Assembly (NCBI GenBank): GCA_900317715.1
Contig: ONHS01000012.1
Location: 1 to 43,615 of the forward strand
Source: an uncultured Bacteroidales bacterium
Lineage (GTDB): Bacteria; Bacteroidota; Bacteroidia; Bacteroidales; WCHB1-69
Length of the DNA stretch: 43,615 bases
Reading direction: 5' to 3'
The first letter of the stretch is position 1; every line of letters starts with the position of its first letter. The notes beneath the pieces are model-generated. The model was not told the DNA's origin. It made no database searches and was given only the letters and a program-made list of their open reading frames with translations. Shown piece after piece: positions 8,802-18,014 of this stretch. The position numbers were made by a program, and so were the translations under genes.

Positions 8802-10091
8802 ATGAATATTAAAGCCAGACTGATTATAATGAATTTCCTCCAATTTGCCATTTGGGGGGCGTATTTGACCTGTATGGGGCGGTATTTGGGCCCTCATGGG
8901 ATGGGTCATCATATCGGACTGTTCTACTCTATACAGGGAATAGTTTCCATTTTTATGCCTGCACTCCTATGTATTGTGGCTGACCGCTGGATTCCCGCAC
9001 AGAAGATGTTGGGCATCAGTCATGCCATATCCGGAGCAGCGATGATTTCAGCAGGCGCGTATGGGCTTGCTGCCGGAAGTGCCGTCCAGTTCGGTACTTT
9101 TTTCACGCTCTACACCATCGGAGTTGCCTTCTATATGCCTACGATTGCGCTGTCTAATGCCGTGGCATACAACGCATTAGATAAAGCAGGCTTGGATACC
9201 GTGAAGGCTTTCCCACCTATTCGGGTGTTCGGAACCATTGGTTTTATCTGCTCCATGTGGATGGTTGACATTCTTGGTTTCCAAGAGAGTGCCAAGCAAT
9301 TTATCTTCAGTGGCGGTATCGGCATGGCCTTGGCTGTTTATTCTTTCACACTGCCCAATTGTCCCATTTTGAAGAGCGACGAACGGAAGTCCTTTGCGGA
9401 AGCTTTGGGCTTGAATGCTTTTTCGCTGTTTAAGGAGAGGAAAATGGCTGTCTTTTTCGTTTTCTCGATGATGTTGGGGGTATCCCTACAAATCACGAAT
9501 GGATTTGCCAACCCTTTCATTGCGAGTTTCGGGGCAGAACCGCAATATGCAGACACTTTTGGCGTACAACATGCGAACATTATCGTTTCATTGTCGCAGA
9601 TTTCAGAAACCCTATGTATCTTGTTGATACCTTTCTGTCTTAAAAGATTCGGTATTAAGAAGGTGATGCTGATCGCCATGTTCGCTTGGGTCTTGCGGTT
9701 TGGTCTGTTTGGATTCGGCAATCCCGGACCCGGTGTTTGGCTGTTGATTCTCTCCTGTATCGTATATGGCGTTGCTTTCGATTTCTTCAACATCAGCGGC
9801 TCCTTGTTTGTGGATAAAGAGACGGATATTTCCATTCGCTCTTCCGCACAAGGCCTCTTCATGTTGATGACCAACGGAATAGGTGCTACCATTGGTACCT
9901 TGGTGGCTCAAATGGTGGTGAACCATTTCTGCTCGTGGCAGGTGGTGGAAACGGCTGCGGGCACAAGACATCTTCTTGTCGGCGACTGGCCAACGGTATG
10001 GTTTATCTTTGCAGGTTACGCATTAGTGGTCGCCGTGGCTTTCATCTTTGCGTTCAAAGAAAAAGACGAGAAGACCCCTTCGGAATCATAA
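8802..10091 (+). CDS. nupG: Nucleoside permease, NHS family (NupG-like MFS transporter)
   Basis: A 429-residue inner-membrane transporter with about 12 hydrophobic segments. The start MNIKARLIIMNFLQFAIWGAYLTCMGRYLG, with the FAIWGA motif, and the loop KAFPPIRVFGTIGFI are typical of the nucleoside:H+ symporter family represented by E. coli NupG and XapB. It would import nucleosides by proton symport. The transcript ends at a strong hairpin (10135-10169). The FAH and barrel genes upstream are probably on the same message. Confidence 0.88.
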   Translation: MNIKARLIIMNFLQFAIWGAYLTCMGRYLGPHGMGHHIGLFYSIQGIVSIFMPALLCIVADRWIPAQKMLGISHAISGAAMISAGAYGLAAGSAVQFGTFFTLYTIGVAFYMPTIALSNAVAYNALDKAGLDTVKAFPPIRVFGTIGFICSMWMVDILGFQESAKQFIFSGGIGMALAVYSFTLPNCPILKSDERKSFAEALGLNAFSLFKERKMAVFFVFSMMLGVSLQITNGFANPFIASFGAEPQYADTFGVQHANIIVSLSQISETLCILLIPFCLKRFGIKKVMLIAMFAWVLRFGLFGFGNPGPGVWLLILSCIVYGVAFDFFNISGSLFVDKETDISIRSSAQGLFMLMTNGIGATIGTLVAQMVVNHFCSWQVVETAAGTRHLLVGDWPTVWFIFAGYALVVAVAFIFAFKEKDEKTPSES

Positions 10092-10134
10092 TTTTGGAAT
10101 ATTCCAGATTCTCCTCTGTGGGAATCTCAAAAAA

Positions 10135-10169
10135 AATGTAGGGATGTCACATTGTGGCATCCCTACATT
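10135..10169. terminator. Bidirectional intrinsic terminator
   Basis: A 16-bp stem (10135-10150 with 10154-10169, one G-T pair) and a 3-base loop, flanked by a run of A on the left (10129-10136) and T on the right (10168-10174). It lies between the convergent transporter and M23 genes and can serve both strands. Confidence 0.9.
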
Positions 10170-10186
10170 TTTTTGTCGGTTTTATA

Positions 10187-11269
10187 TTATTTCACCCGGA
10201 TTTTCTGGCCTTCAACAATTTTGTCAGCGTTCTTCAAATTGTTGAGTTTGAGGATTTTATCAACGGTAGTGTTGTATTTCATTGATATCCGGTACAGATT
10301 TTCGCCGGCGACGACTGTATGATAAACAGCGGCGGTTTCATTTTCTGTATTTACTTCTGTTTGAGGATTTTGAGGTTGCTGCGGTGTGGTAGCGGTTTCC
10401 TCTTTAGGTTGCGTCTTTTCTTCCGTAACAAGTTGCGGCTTTTCTTTGGATTGAGGAGTTTCCTGCTTGATTTCAGGTTTTACGTCATGAGCAATGGGTT
10501 GCGGTTTTGGAGCGGAGGGCTTCCAACTGCCGGTCTCTTCCAAACCGATAATGTTGAAGTCGCGGGACATCAACGCCATGTTGTTCTGTAAAATATCTTC
10601 TTCCTCGAAATCAATAACTAATTCAGGATCAAAATATTCGTTCATAAAACGGGTCTCAAAATGGAGAATGCACTCCTTGGTGTTACCCGTTGTGCCCGTC
10701 TGTCCAATCACCTGTCCGGATTTCAAGATCTGACCAGGAGCCACGCATATTTTGTCGAGATGGGCATAGACGGTCTCCAGACCGTTGTAATGACGAACGA
10801 CCACTGTTAAACCGTAATCACCGTATTCTCTAGCCATGCGGACCACACCGTCGAAGCAGCTTTTCACCAGCGTTTGCGGCTCGGTTTTCAAATCGATGCC
10901 CGGATGGAATCCGCCGCTTTTGGTTTCACCGTATGCCGTCTTGATTTTTTCGAACTGGCAGGGCATTACAAACGGATTATTAGCGTCTTGCACTAACATC
11001 AACATCAATCTGTCGTTAGAGAAAGGAATCTCCAGCATCTTGCTTCGAATATTCAGCGTATCCCAGTATTGCAGGTACAGTCCGTAAGCTGGAATCTCGT
11101 AAGTTTCAGATATATAGGGATATGCTGCAATCTGAAAGACATTGTCGGTGCGCGTTTTTTGAGATTCTATCAGCGCGATATTTTGGGAATAGGCTGTGAC
11201 ATCTATGGTTTGCGCCGTCATCACGGAAGAGGCGACAATTGCCAGGAATAGAATGCTTAACTTTCTCAT
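10187..11269 (-). CDS. LysM and M23 peptidase-domain protein (LytM-like), possibly catalytically impaired
   Basis: A 360-residue secreted protein: signal peptide (1-19, cleavage after MTA), an N-terminal region to about 100, an M23/LytM domain (about 105-215), a Pro/Lys/Gln/Glu-rich linker (about 235-305) and a C-terminal LysM domain (YHTVVAGENLYRISMKYNTT to the end) for peptidoglycan binding. The M23 zinc ligands His122 and Asp126 (HPGID) and His203 are present, as is His170 (YAHLD). The catalytic motif HxH reads Ile201-Leu-His203, so the first His is missing. It may act as a non-enzymatic amidase activator, as EnvC and NlpD do, or have weak activity. Its ATG overlaps the rfaE2 stop by one base. 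Confidence 0.9.
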   Translation of the reverse strand: MRKLSILFLAIVASSVMTAQTIDVTAYSQNIALIESQKTRTDNVFQIAAYPYISETYEIPAYGLYLQYWDTLNIRSKMLEIPFSNDRLMLMLVQDANNPFVMPCQFEKIKTAYGETKSGGFHPGIDLKTEPQTLVKSCFDGVVRMAREYGDYGLTVVVRHYNGLETVYAHLDKICVAPGQILKSGQVIGQTGTTGNTKECILHFETRFMNEYFDPELVIDFEEEDILQNNMALMSRDFNIIGLEETGSWKPSAPKPQPIAHDVKPEIKQETPQSKEKPQLVTEEKTQPKEETATTPQQPQNPQTEVNTENETAAVYHTVVAGENLYRISMKYNTTVDKILKLNNLKNADKIVEGQKIRVK

Positions 11270-11757
11270 TATTTGATGTTTAATTTCTCAATAATTTGGG
11301 TGGAAGAGAAACCTTCCACAAAAGGAATGGTGGTGACGATGCCACCGTTTTGTTGCACGAAGTCCGCCCCGACAATGTTGGAGATTTCGTAATCGCCCCC
11401 TTTGACGAGTACATCGGGCTTCACTTTTTTGATGATTTTTTCTGGTGTATCTTCCTCAAAGACAACCACATAATCTACAAAAGCCAGCGCTGCTAACACG
11501 TATGCACGTTCTTTTTCCCCATTGATGGGTCGTGAATCCCCTTTCAACCGTTTCACAGAAGCATCGCTATTTAACCCGACCACCAATAAATCTCCTAACT
11601 GTCTGGCTTGCTGTAAATAATATACATGCCCAAAGTGCAAAACATCGAAGCAACCGTTGGTAAAGACGATTTTTTGTGGGTGAAGATTTAGCGCATTCTC
11701 CTCAAAAAAATCTTGGGAGACGATTTTGTGCTCCGTATGGATGTTCATGTCCGTCAT
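11269..11757 (-). CDS. rfaE2: D-glycero-beta-D-manno-heptose 1-phosphate adenylyltransferase (RfaE2-type)
   Basis: A 162-residue cytoplasmic nucleotidyltransferase equal to the C-terminal domain of HldE. It activates heptose 1-phosphate to ADP-heptose for LPS core. It has [19 protein letters not shown] with the HxGH motif at 41-44, [13 protein letters not shown] and VLVKGGDY, all family hallmarks. A GlpT/glycerol-3-phosphate cytidylyltransferase-like role is the main alternative, but the RPI and DVLVKGGDY context favours RfaE2. It is coupled by an ATGA overlap to the upstream flippase-like gene (11754-11757) and by one base to the downstream LysM/M23 gene, making an envelope-biogenesis operon. 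Confidence 0.9.
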   Translation of the reverse strand: MTDMNIHTEHKIVSQDFFEENALNLHPQKIVFTNGCFDVLHFGHVYYLQQARQLGDLLVVGLNSDASVKRLKGDSRPINGEKERAYVLAALAFVDYVVVFEEDTPEKIIKKVKPDVLVKGGDYEISNIVGADFVQQNGGIVTTIPFVEGFSSTQIIEKLNIK

Positions 11758-12815
11758 TTTTTTTCAGGAATTTGGGTGGCGTCGTGCTTCTTGTAGAAAG
11801 AAGTTACAATCAGAGAGAAGAGTCCAAGTATCAGGGAAACAGCGGTTTGCAGAATCCAACCAATCCAACCGGCAGCCAAGCCTTGGGTGTAGGAGATGCC
11901 GTACAGCATGACGATGCCCGCGGTGATAAGCGGGTATGACCCCAGTCCGCCTTGGGAAATCATGAAGGCGATGGTGCCGAAAATCAGCACGGAGAATGCG
12001 GCACCCGGACCGACATGTTGCAGGTAGGGGAGTGCGTGGAAGAAAAGATAGACCCCCATATAGTAGCAAACCCACATAGCAATCGTCCAAAAGACAAAAT
12101 GCCAAGGGTTCGGAATGTCCTTGATGGAGACAAATCCGCGCCAAATACCTTTGAAGAAGTCGGCGACTTTCACCAAAGCGGGGTGTTTTTTCCACCAATT
12201 GCGAGTCACGCGCACCAATACAATCAGCAACACGACCACGGCAATGATAATGTAGATGAGGAAGTTCCCCACATAACTCATCCCTTTTTGCGCAAACCAT
12301 TGTTCCAGTGTGAGTTGTTGGCTCTGATCCACTATCAGATTGGATAACAGTCCGTTATTGACCAGCAGCGCGATAATGAGCAGGAACAGCCAACAGACCA
12401 CATCCACAGCCCGTTCGAGGATGACAGTGCCCAATGACTTTTGGAAGGGTACGTTTTCGTAGCGTTGCAGGAAGGTGCAGCGGAGGACTTCGCCGAGACG
12501 AGGCAGGGCAAGATTGGCGATGTAACAGACCATTACGGAGTAAAACATCATCGAAAAACGAGGATAATAGTTAATGGAGCGGAGTAAAAGTTGCGCTCGC
12601 GCCGCACGAATGAGGTCGGCTGACACTATTGCCACTATTGAAAGCGAGATGAAAAACCAACCTTGAGGATTGTTGACCAATGCCATCGAGGAAAAGATCA
12701 TGTGGATATCATCTCTGCTTAAATCTTTGATAGATAGCCATATAAAGAGTACACCAATTCCAACGAAGAGAATCGTTTTTATGATGTCCGGCAGTATTTT
12801 CTTTAATTTTGCCAT
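11754..12815 (-). CDS. Flippase-like membrane protein (lysylphosphatidylglycerol synthase TM-domain family, UPF0104)
   Basis: A 353-residue inner-membrane protein with about eight hydrophobic segments, of the LPG_synthase_TM/AglD2 family ([22 protein letters not shown] near residues 90-115, and [22 protein letters not shown] near the C-terminus are typical). The exact transported or modified lipid is unknown; family members flip or modify lipids. ATG at 12815 (MAKLKKIL) is preferred over an upstream TTG frame start (12833), since a purine-rich AAAGATA lies before it. A -7 box is at 12845-12852. It heads the operon with rfaE2 and the M23/LysM gene, suggesting an LPS or undecaprenyl-linked role. 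Confidence 0.85.
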   Translation of the reverse strand: MAKLKKILPDIIKTILFVGIGVLFIWLSIKDLSRDDIHMIFSSMALVNNPQGWFFISLSIVAIVSADLIRAARAQLLLRSINYYPRFSMMFYSVMVCYIANLALPRLGEVLRCTFLQRYENVPFQKSLGTVILERAVDVVCWLFLLIIALLVNNGLLSNLIVDQSQQLTLEQWFAQKGMSYVGNFLIYIIIAVVVLLIVLVRVTRNWWKKHPALVKVADFFKGIWRGFVSIKDIPNPWHFVFWTIAMWVCYYMGVYLFFHALPYLQHVGPGAAFSVLIFGTIAFMISQGGLGSYPLITAGIVMLYGISYTQGLAAGWIGWILQTAVSLILGLFSLIVTSFYKKHDATQIPEKK

Positions 12816-12844
12816 ATTATCTTTCAGATTCAAAAATCAGACGG

Positions 12845-12852
12845 CAAATATA
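12845..12852 (-). promoter_or_regulatory. -7 promoter box for the flippase-like/rfaE2/M23 operon
   Basis: TATATTTG on the minus strand, about 29 bp upstream of the ATG at 12815. It faces away from the alaS promoter. Confidence 0.6.
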
Positions 12853-12866
12853 CACAATTATTTTTG

Positions 12867-12874
12867 TACTTTTG
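12867..12874 (+). promoter_or_regulatory. -7 promoter box for alaS
   Basis: TACTTTTG at 12867-12874, 20 bp before the alaS ATG; GGAT just before the ATG is a possible weak ribosome binding site. Confidence 0.6.
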
Positions 12875-12894
12875 CGCCTTAAATTTTAAAGGAT

Positions 12895-15507
12895 ATGACT
12901 TCTAACGAAATACGCTCTGCTTTTTTGGATTTCTTCAAATCCAAAGGCCATCATATCGTGCCTTCTGCGCCGATGGTGGTCAAAAATGACCCGACATTGA
13001 TGTTCACCAATGCGGGTATGAACCAATTCAAAGATATTTTTCTCGGCAATACGGCTCGCGAGTATCCTCGGGTGGCCGATTCGCAGAAATGTCTGCGCGT
13101 GTCGGGTAAGCATAATGATTTGGAGGAAGTGGGTCGCGATACCTACCACCACACGATGTTTGAGATGCTTGGCAACTGGTCGTTTGGCGACTACTTCAAG
13201 AAAGAGGCCATCGCCTACGCGTGGGAGTTCCTCACAGAGGTGATGAAGCTCGATAAGAATCGTCTCTATGCCACTGTTTTTGCTGGCGACGAAAAGGACG
13301 GAACAGCCTTTGACCAAGAGGCTTACGACTTTTGGAAAGAGCATCTGCCGGAAGACCGCATCTTGAAAGGCAACAAAAAAGATAATTTCTGGGAGATGGG
13401 TGACACCGGTCCGTGCGGTCCCTGCTCCGAAATCCATATCGACCTGCGTGATGATGACGAACGTGCAAAACTGTCTGGTGCCGAATTGGTGAATAAGGAC
13501 AATCCGCTGGTGATTGAGATTTGGAATTTGGTGTTTATGCAGTTCAACCGCGTGGCATCTGGCGAGTTGCACCCGCTGGCAGCCAAGCATGTGGATACGG
13601 GTATGGGTTTCGAACGTCTTTGTATGGCCGTCCAAAACAAGAAATCCAATTATGATACCGATGTCTTTCAGCCTATCATTCAGAAGATTGCGAAGAATGC
13701 CAACGTGCGTTACGGCGAAAAACACGATGTGGATGTGGCGTTGCGCGTAGTGGCTGACCACCTGCGTGCCGTGACATTTGCCATCGCCGACGGACAGCTG
13801 CCTTCCAATACGGGTGCAGGTTACGTTATCCGTAGAATCTTGCGTCGTGCCATCCGTTATGGTTTTACCTTCCTGAACTTCAAAGAACCCTTCATGAACG
13901 CTTTGGTGGCCGATCTCGTGGCACAAATGGGACACCAATTCCCGGAAATTGTGGCGCAACAGCAACTGATTGAGAATGTTATCCGTGAGGAAGAAAATTC
14001 TTTCCTCAAGACGCTGGATTCCGGTATCCTCAAGTTTGAGAACTACGTTAATAAGTTGCAAAGCAGCACGGTGATTGATGGAGACTTCGCTTTTGAACTC
14101 TTCGACACCTACGGTTTCCCCATTGACTTGACCTGTCTGATGGCTTCTGAAAAGAACCTGACGGTGGATATGGCCGGTTTTGCAGAGGGTTTGCGTCAAC
14201 AGAAAGAACGTTCCCGTGCCGCAACAGCGGTCTCTGCCGGTGACTGGGCGGAGTTGATTCCTCAAGAAGGCCTCACAGAGTTTGTGGGTTACCATCAAAC
14301 GGCTTGCGCTTGTAAAATTGTGAAATACAGACAAGTAACGGCTAAAAATAAGACCTACTTCCAAATTGTTTTGGATAAAACGCCTTTCTACGCTGAGGCT
14401 GGTGGTCAGGTGGGCGACACGGGTGTGTTGACCAATGGCAATGAAACGGTGCAAATTTACAACACCACAAAGGAGAATAACCTTATCATTCACCATGCCA
14501 GCAAGTTACCGAATGATGTGACGGCTGATTTCACCGCACATATTGACGAGGAGAAACGACAGAAGATAGCGAATAACCACTCTGCCACGCACTTGCTCGA
14601 CCACGCGTTGCGCGCGGTTTTGGGTACGCACGTAGAGCAAAAGGGTTCTATGGTGGCTTCTGACCGTTTGCGTTTCGACTTCTCCCACTTCTCCAAAGTG
14701 ACGGACGAGGAGTTGCGTCAGGCTGAGCGGATGGTCAATAATATGATTCGTCAGAATTTGCCGTTGCAAGAATTTGTGGATGTGCCGATTGAGGAGGCAC
14801 GCGAGCGCGGTGCTATCGCCCTGTTTGGGGAGAAGTACGGCAAGACTGTGCGTGTGATCCAATTCGGAAATGCTGTCGAACTTTGCGGCGGTACACACAC
14901 GTCCGCTACTGGCAACATCGGGATGTTCAAGATCATCTCCGAGGGTGCAGTCGCCGCTGGCGTGCGCCGTATCGAAGCTCTGACTGGAGAAGCTGCGGAA
15001 CAACTTGTTTACGACGCACAGGATGCTCTGACACAGCTGAAATCCATGTTGAATTCCGCTAATTTGGCGCAGGCAGTGCAGAAATTGCAGGACGACAACC
15101 AAATTTTGCGCAAGAAGATTGAGGACATTGACAGACAGATGGCATTGGAATTCGGAAAGTCTCTCATGGAGAATGCTGAAGAGGTCAATGGCATATTGCT
15201 CATGTCCAAAGTCACGGATTTCTCTGCCGACATGTTACGGCAGGTCGCTTTGCAGTTGCGCGAAGGTGATAACCATGTCGTTGTTTTGGGCAGCGTGCAC
15301 GAAGGCAAGCCTAATCTGGCGGTGGCGGTGAGTTCGAATTTATCGGATACATTTGACGCTCCGACGTTGGTGCGTGCCGCAGGCAAGTTGATCCAAGGCG
15401 GTGGCGGTGGCCATCCGACATTGGCTATGGCCGGCGGCAAGAATCCCGACGGAATCGAAGCCGCAGTCAATGAAGCCATTCGATTGGTGAAAGAGAAATT
15501 GCAATAA
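12895..15507 (+). CDS. alaS: Alanine--tRNA ligase
   Basis: An 870-residue class II synthetase that charges tRNA-Ala and edits mischarged Ser/Gly. It opens with the FLDFFKSKGHHIVPSAPM region and motif 1/2 parts (MFTNAGMNQFKD, HHTMFEMLGNWSFGDYFK), then the catalytic GDTGPCGPCSEIH. The editing domain carries the zinc-site HSATHLL (HxxxH) and CGGTH motifs, and the C-terminal DHHA1-like domain ends with the GGGGGHPTLAMAGG glycine-rich motif. Complete and full length. Its terminator (15517-15552) serves the convergent ssb gene too. Confidence 0.98.
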   Translation: MTSNEIRSAFLDFFKSKGHHIVPSAPMVVKNDPTLMFTNAGMNQFKDIFLGNTAREYPRVADSQKCLRVSGKHNDLEEVGRDTYHHTMFEMLGNWSFGDYFKKEAIAYAWEFLTEVMKLDKNRLYATVFAGDEKDGTAFDQEAYDFWKEHLPEDRILKGNKKDNFWEMGDTGPCGPCSEIHIDLRDDDERAKLSGAELVNKDNPLVIEIWNLVFMQFNRVASGELHPLAAKHVDTGMGFERLCMAVQNKKSNYDTDVFQPIIQKIAKNANVRYGEKHDVDVALRVVADHLRAVTFAIADGQLPSNTGAGYVIRRILRRAIRYGFTFLNFKEPFMNALVADLVAQMGHQFPEIVAQQQLIENVIREEENSFLKTLDSGILKFENYVNKLQSSTVIDGDFAFELFDTYGFPIDLTCLMASEKNLTVDMAGFAEGLRQQKERSRAATAVSAGDWAELIPQEGLTEFVGYHQTACACKIVKYRQVTAKNKTYFQIVLDKTPFYAEAGGQVGDTGVLTNGNETVQIYNTTKENNLIIHHASKLPNDVTADFTAHIDEEKRQKIANNHSATHLLDHALRAVLGTHVEQKGSMVASDRLRFDFSHFSKVTDEELRQAERMVNNMIRQNLPLQEFVDVPIEEARERGAIALFGEKYGKTVRVIQFGNAVELCGGTHTSATGNIGMFKIISEGAVAAGVRRIEALTGEAAEQLVYDAQDALTQLKSMLNSANLAQAVQKLQDDNQILRKKIEDIDRQMALEFGKSLMENAEEVNGILLMSKVTDFSADMLRQVALQLREGDNHVVVLGSVHEGKPNLAVAVSSNLSDTFDAPTLVRAAGKLIQGGGGGHPTLAMAGGKNPDGIEAAVNEAIRLVKEKLQ

Positions 15508-15516
15508 AGACGCGAT

Positions 15517-15552
15517 AAAACAAACGGCGGTCAATTGACCGCCGTTTGTTTT
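15517..15552. terminator. Bidirectional terminator between alaS and ssb
   Basis: An uninterrupted 18-bp perfect palindrome (15517-15534 with 15535-15552) with A and T ends. A few central bases would form the loop. It lies between the convergent alaS and ssb stop codons. Confidence 0.9.
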
Positions 15553-15556
15553 TTGC

Positions 15557-16003
15557 CTAGAAGGGTAGATCGTCAGAGAAATTCTCTTCAGGCGCTGGAG
15601 ATTCCGGAGGGATGGGCTGTGGCTGTGTGACAGTCTGGTTCGGCACTTGTGCCACGGTCGGCGTCTCGTTCTCCTTCGGGGAAAGGAAGGTGAACGTGTT
15701 GGCCTCCACTTCCGTGATGTAGTGCTTTACCCCATTGGCATCGTCCCAGTTCCGGGTGCGCAAACGGCCCTCCACGTATATCATTTTCCCTTTGGAGAGG
15801 TATTTCTCCGCCAGCTCGGCCAGATTGCGCCACATCACAATGTTGTGCCACTCTGTCAGCTCAACGCGGTTGCCATCCTTGTCCTTTCGGTACTCGGAGG
15901 TCGCCAAAGAGAAACTTGCACGCTTGCTTCCGTTTTCAAAAGTTCTGATTTCCGGGTCTCTTCCTAAATGACCCACTAAGATTACTTTGTTAATTCCTGA
16001 CAT
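15557..16003 (-). CDS. ssb: Single-stranded DNA-binding protein
   Basis: A 148-residue OB-fold protein that coats ssDNA in replication and repair. It starts MSGINKVILVGHLGRDPEIRTFENG, the usual SSB opening, so the in-frame codon 30 bp upstream (16033) is not used; a -7 box overlaps that region (16031-16038). The OB domain ends near residue 107 (EVEANTFTFLSPK), followed by a Pro/Gln-rich linker and the acidic tail NFSDDLPF that recruits partner proteins. Confidence 0.97.
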   Translation of the reverse strand: MSGINKVILVGHLGRDPEIRTFENGSKRASFSLATSEYRKDKDGNRVELTEWHNIVMWRNLAELAEKYLSKGKMIYVEGRLRTRNWDDANGVKHYITEVEANTFTFLSPKENETPTVAQVPNQTVTQPQPIPPESPAPEENFSDDLPF

Positions 16004-16030
16004 AATATTGAGTTTTAAGTTAGTACACGG

Positions 16031-16038
16031 CAAAAATA
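16031..16038 (-). promoter_or_regulatory. -7 promoter box for ssb
   Basis: TATTTTTG on the minus strand, 27 bp upstream of the ATG at 16003. Confidence 0.6.
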
Positions 16039-16074
16039 CACCCAGAAAAACCGATTTGGGCTCGTTTTACAAAG

Positions 16075-16104
16075 TATTTATCAAACGTTTATTGTTGATA
16101 AATA
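16075..16104. terminator. AT-rich hairpin between gldB and ssb (possible terminator)
   Basis: A 10-bp inverted repeat (tatttatcaa and its complement) with a 10-base loop lies about 25 bp downstream of the gldB stop codon in the minus-strand direction. There is no strong U-run, so a termination role is only possible. Confidence 0.35.
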
Positions 16105-16128
16105 TTTATGGAATTGAAAATCAAAACG

Positions 16129-17172
16129 TTAATTGGGCTTATAACCCGATTCTTTCAGGAATTTTTGGCTGTCGGTCATGGAAAGAAGATCCTTTAAGGT
16201 CGTTCCCGGATGGTTTTTCATGTAGCTTTGCACGATTTGGAAGCCGATATACCATCCTAAACGTCCTGGCGATGTGTTTCCGAAGTCGCGGGTGAAAGGC
16301 GTTTCATCGATCATACGGCGTATTACATCGTCAGAGTTGTCATACACCATATTTCTTTCAATAAGGTAATGCCAAACAGCTGATTCATTGTCTTTTGCCC
16401 ACTTGTATTGCTCTTTGGAATAGCCCAAAAGATCCTCTTGTGTTGTGGAAGGAAACATGGTTTGGGTGAACATCAGTCGTTTGCCGGCATCAATCATATT
16501 GTCCAATAGCGTAACCAAGGTTTTGTCAGGCAGATGTTTGAAAACCAGTGCTTTCGTGAAACAGTCGGTGGCCATATACTTTGGTTCGCAACGAGCGGCG
16601 ATGAATTTCGGCATTCCCGCCATGCCATAGTGTTTGTAATCTTTTCCCATATACATGTCAAGGCAAATGAACACCGTGGTGTCGTAGCCGAAAACGGAAG
16701 GCATCTGAAAATCGATGCCAGAGACCAATGTGCAGAAAGAAGGAACGTTCTCGTCCGGAAAATGGGTGAGGTAGAGCGTCAACGCGGGCGTGATGGTCTT
16801 CTTAAACTCCGATAAATCAGCATATTTTGCCTCTGTGTCTTTGTATATCTCCTTAATGACAGGGTCGTTGATGAATCCTTTGATGGATTGCAGCATTTCC
16901 GCATTGTTCCAAGCCCCGTAGGCAATGATATTGTTGGGATATTTGCCGTACATTTCCTTGAAGGAGATCGCCATCTTGTTTTGGTCGATGTTGAAAAGAT
17001 CTTGCTCATAGCGCAGGATGACGGGCTCGACATTCTTGGCGGTTTTTATCTGCTCTTCCGTCAGTTCAGGTTTGGCTACTTTCACAGCCGCATTCTTTCT
17101 CTTGCAACCGCAAAATATGGTGCAGGTTATCAATAAGATACAGACAATAATCGAAAATCTTCTGTGGTTCAT
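16129..17172 (-). CDS. gldB: GldB-type gliding motility lipoprotein
   Basis: A 347-residue envelope lipoprotein. The signal peptide ends IFCGC, with the second Cys probably lipidated. The body has the family pattern: an N-terminal RYEQDLF segment near residue 54, FVFKHLPD-like central region (ALVFKHLPDKTLVTLLDNM), and a C-terminal SPGRLGWYIGFQIVQSYMKNHPGTTLKDLL segment close to the GldB consensus. In Flavobacterium johnsoniae GldB is needed for gliding; homologues are widespread in non-gliding Bacteroidales with T9SS. T9SS cargo proteins are present in this window. It is 62 bp downstream of ispE on the same strand. Confidence 0.85.
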   Translation of the reverse strand: MNHRRFSIIVCILLITCTIFCGCKRKNAAVKVAKPELTEEQIKTAKNVEPVILRYEQDLFNIDQNKMAISFKEMYGKYPNNIIAYGAWNNAEMLQSIKGFINDPVIKEIYKDTEAKYADLSEFKKTITPALTLYLTHFPDENVPSFCTLVSGIDFQMPSVFGYDTTVFICLDMYMGKDYKHYGMAGMPKFIAARCEPKYMATDCFTKALVFKHLPDKTLVTLLDNMIDAGKRLMFTQTMFPSTTQEDLLGYSKEQYKWAKDNESAVWHYLIERNMVYDNSDDVIRRMIDETPFTRDFGNTSPGRLGWYIGFQIVQSYMKNHPGTTLKDLLSMTDSQKFLKESGYKPN

Positions 17173-17234
17173 ATTCTGTATATTAGGATAAGGAAACGAT
17201 TCTTTTTGATGCTTATTGTGGAAAATGGATGATA

Positions 17235-18014
17235 TTATTTGGGGAAAATACCGAAGAATGCGGAGCCGCTGCCCGACATGGAAGCGTAAAGGGCACCTTC
17301 TTGATACAACCCTTCTTTCACAGTTTTTAACGCTGGAATTTTTGGGAAAAGAGGCTCTTCAAAGTCGTTGACTACCCGATTATTCCACTCTTTGGGTTCT
17401 TTTTTCAAAACTTCAGGAAGAAAAACCTCCGATTCGCGCGGGGTCACGCCTGCGTATGCCTCTTTGGTGGAAATATGGATGTCGGGTTTAACGATTTTTA
17501 ACCGATAATTGGACAAGTCCAAGTCAATGGGGGTCATCACTTCGCCGCGACCGGTAGCATAAACGGGCTTGTTCAGAAGGAAGAAAGGTACGTCGCTCCC
17601 TAACTGCAAGGCGTATTCAATCATTTTCTCTTGATTGATAGGCAGTTGGAAAATGTCGCGAAGGATCTTTAAGGTGAATGCCGCATCTGCCGAACCGCCG
17701 CCCAAACCCGCGCCTGAAGGAATTCCTTTCTTCAGGAAAATCTCAACATGGGAAATCCCAAAATCTTTCTGAAGCAGTCGGAATGCTTTGACACACAGAT
17801 TGTTGTCGTTGCTTCCCAGGTCCTCTTGACTCTCCATTTGGAAAGCGATTTCTTTCTCAGAAGGGGAAATCCTAAGATAGTCGGTAAAGAAATCGGTGGG
17901 ATAAAAAACGGTTTGCAGATCGTGGTAGCCGTCGGGGCGTTTGCGCACAATCTGCAATCCGATATTGATTTTGGCGTTGACTTTTGCCTCTACAGGCTCA
18001 AAATCTCTCCTCAT
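17235..18014 (-). CDS. ispE: 4-diphosphocytidyl-2-C-methyl-D-erythritol kinase IspE
   Basis: A 259-residue GHMP kinase that phosphorylates CDP-methylerythritol in the non-mevalonate (MEP) isoprenoid pathway. It shows the catalytic Lys15 in KVNAKINIGL, the ATP-binding IPSGAGLGGGSADAA at about 98-112, and Asp141 in LGSDVPFF, and ends MSGSGSAFFGIF. Full length. Its ATG overlaps the yitT stop by 4 bp (ATGA, 18011-18014), so translation is coupled. Confidence 0.95.
   Translation of the reverse strand: MRRDFEPVEAKVNAKINIGLQIVRKRPDGYHDLQTVFYPTDFFTDYLRISPSEKEIAFQMESQEDLGSNDNNLCVKAFRLLQKDFGISHVEIFLKKGIPSGAGLGGGSADAAFTLKILRDIFQLPINQEKMIEYALQLGSDVPFFLLNKPVYATGRGEVMTPIDLDLSNYRLKIVKPDIHISTKEAYAGVTPRESEVFLPEVLKKEPKEWNNRVVNDFEEPLFPKIPALKTVKEGLYQEGALYASMSGSGSAFFGIFPK

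Noticed and set aside
12886..14496. A 536-codon open frame antisense to alaS
   Set aside because: It lies wholly inside alaS, has no family features and no promoter. It reflects the codon bias of alaS.
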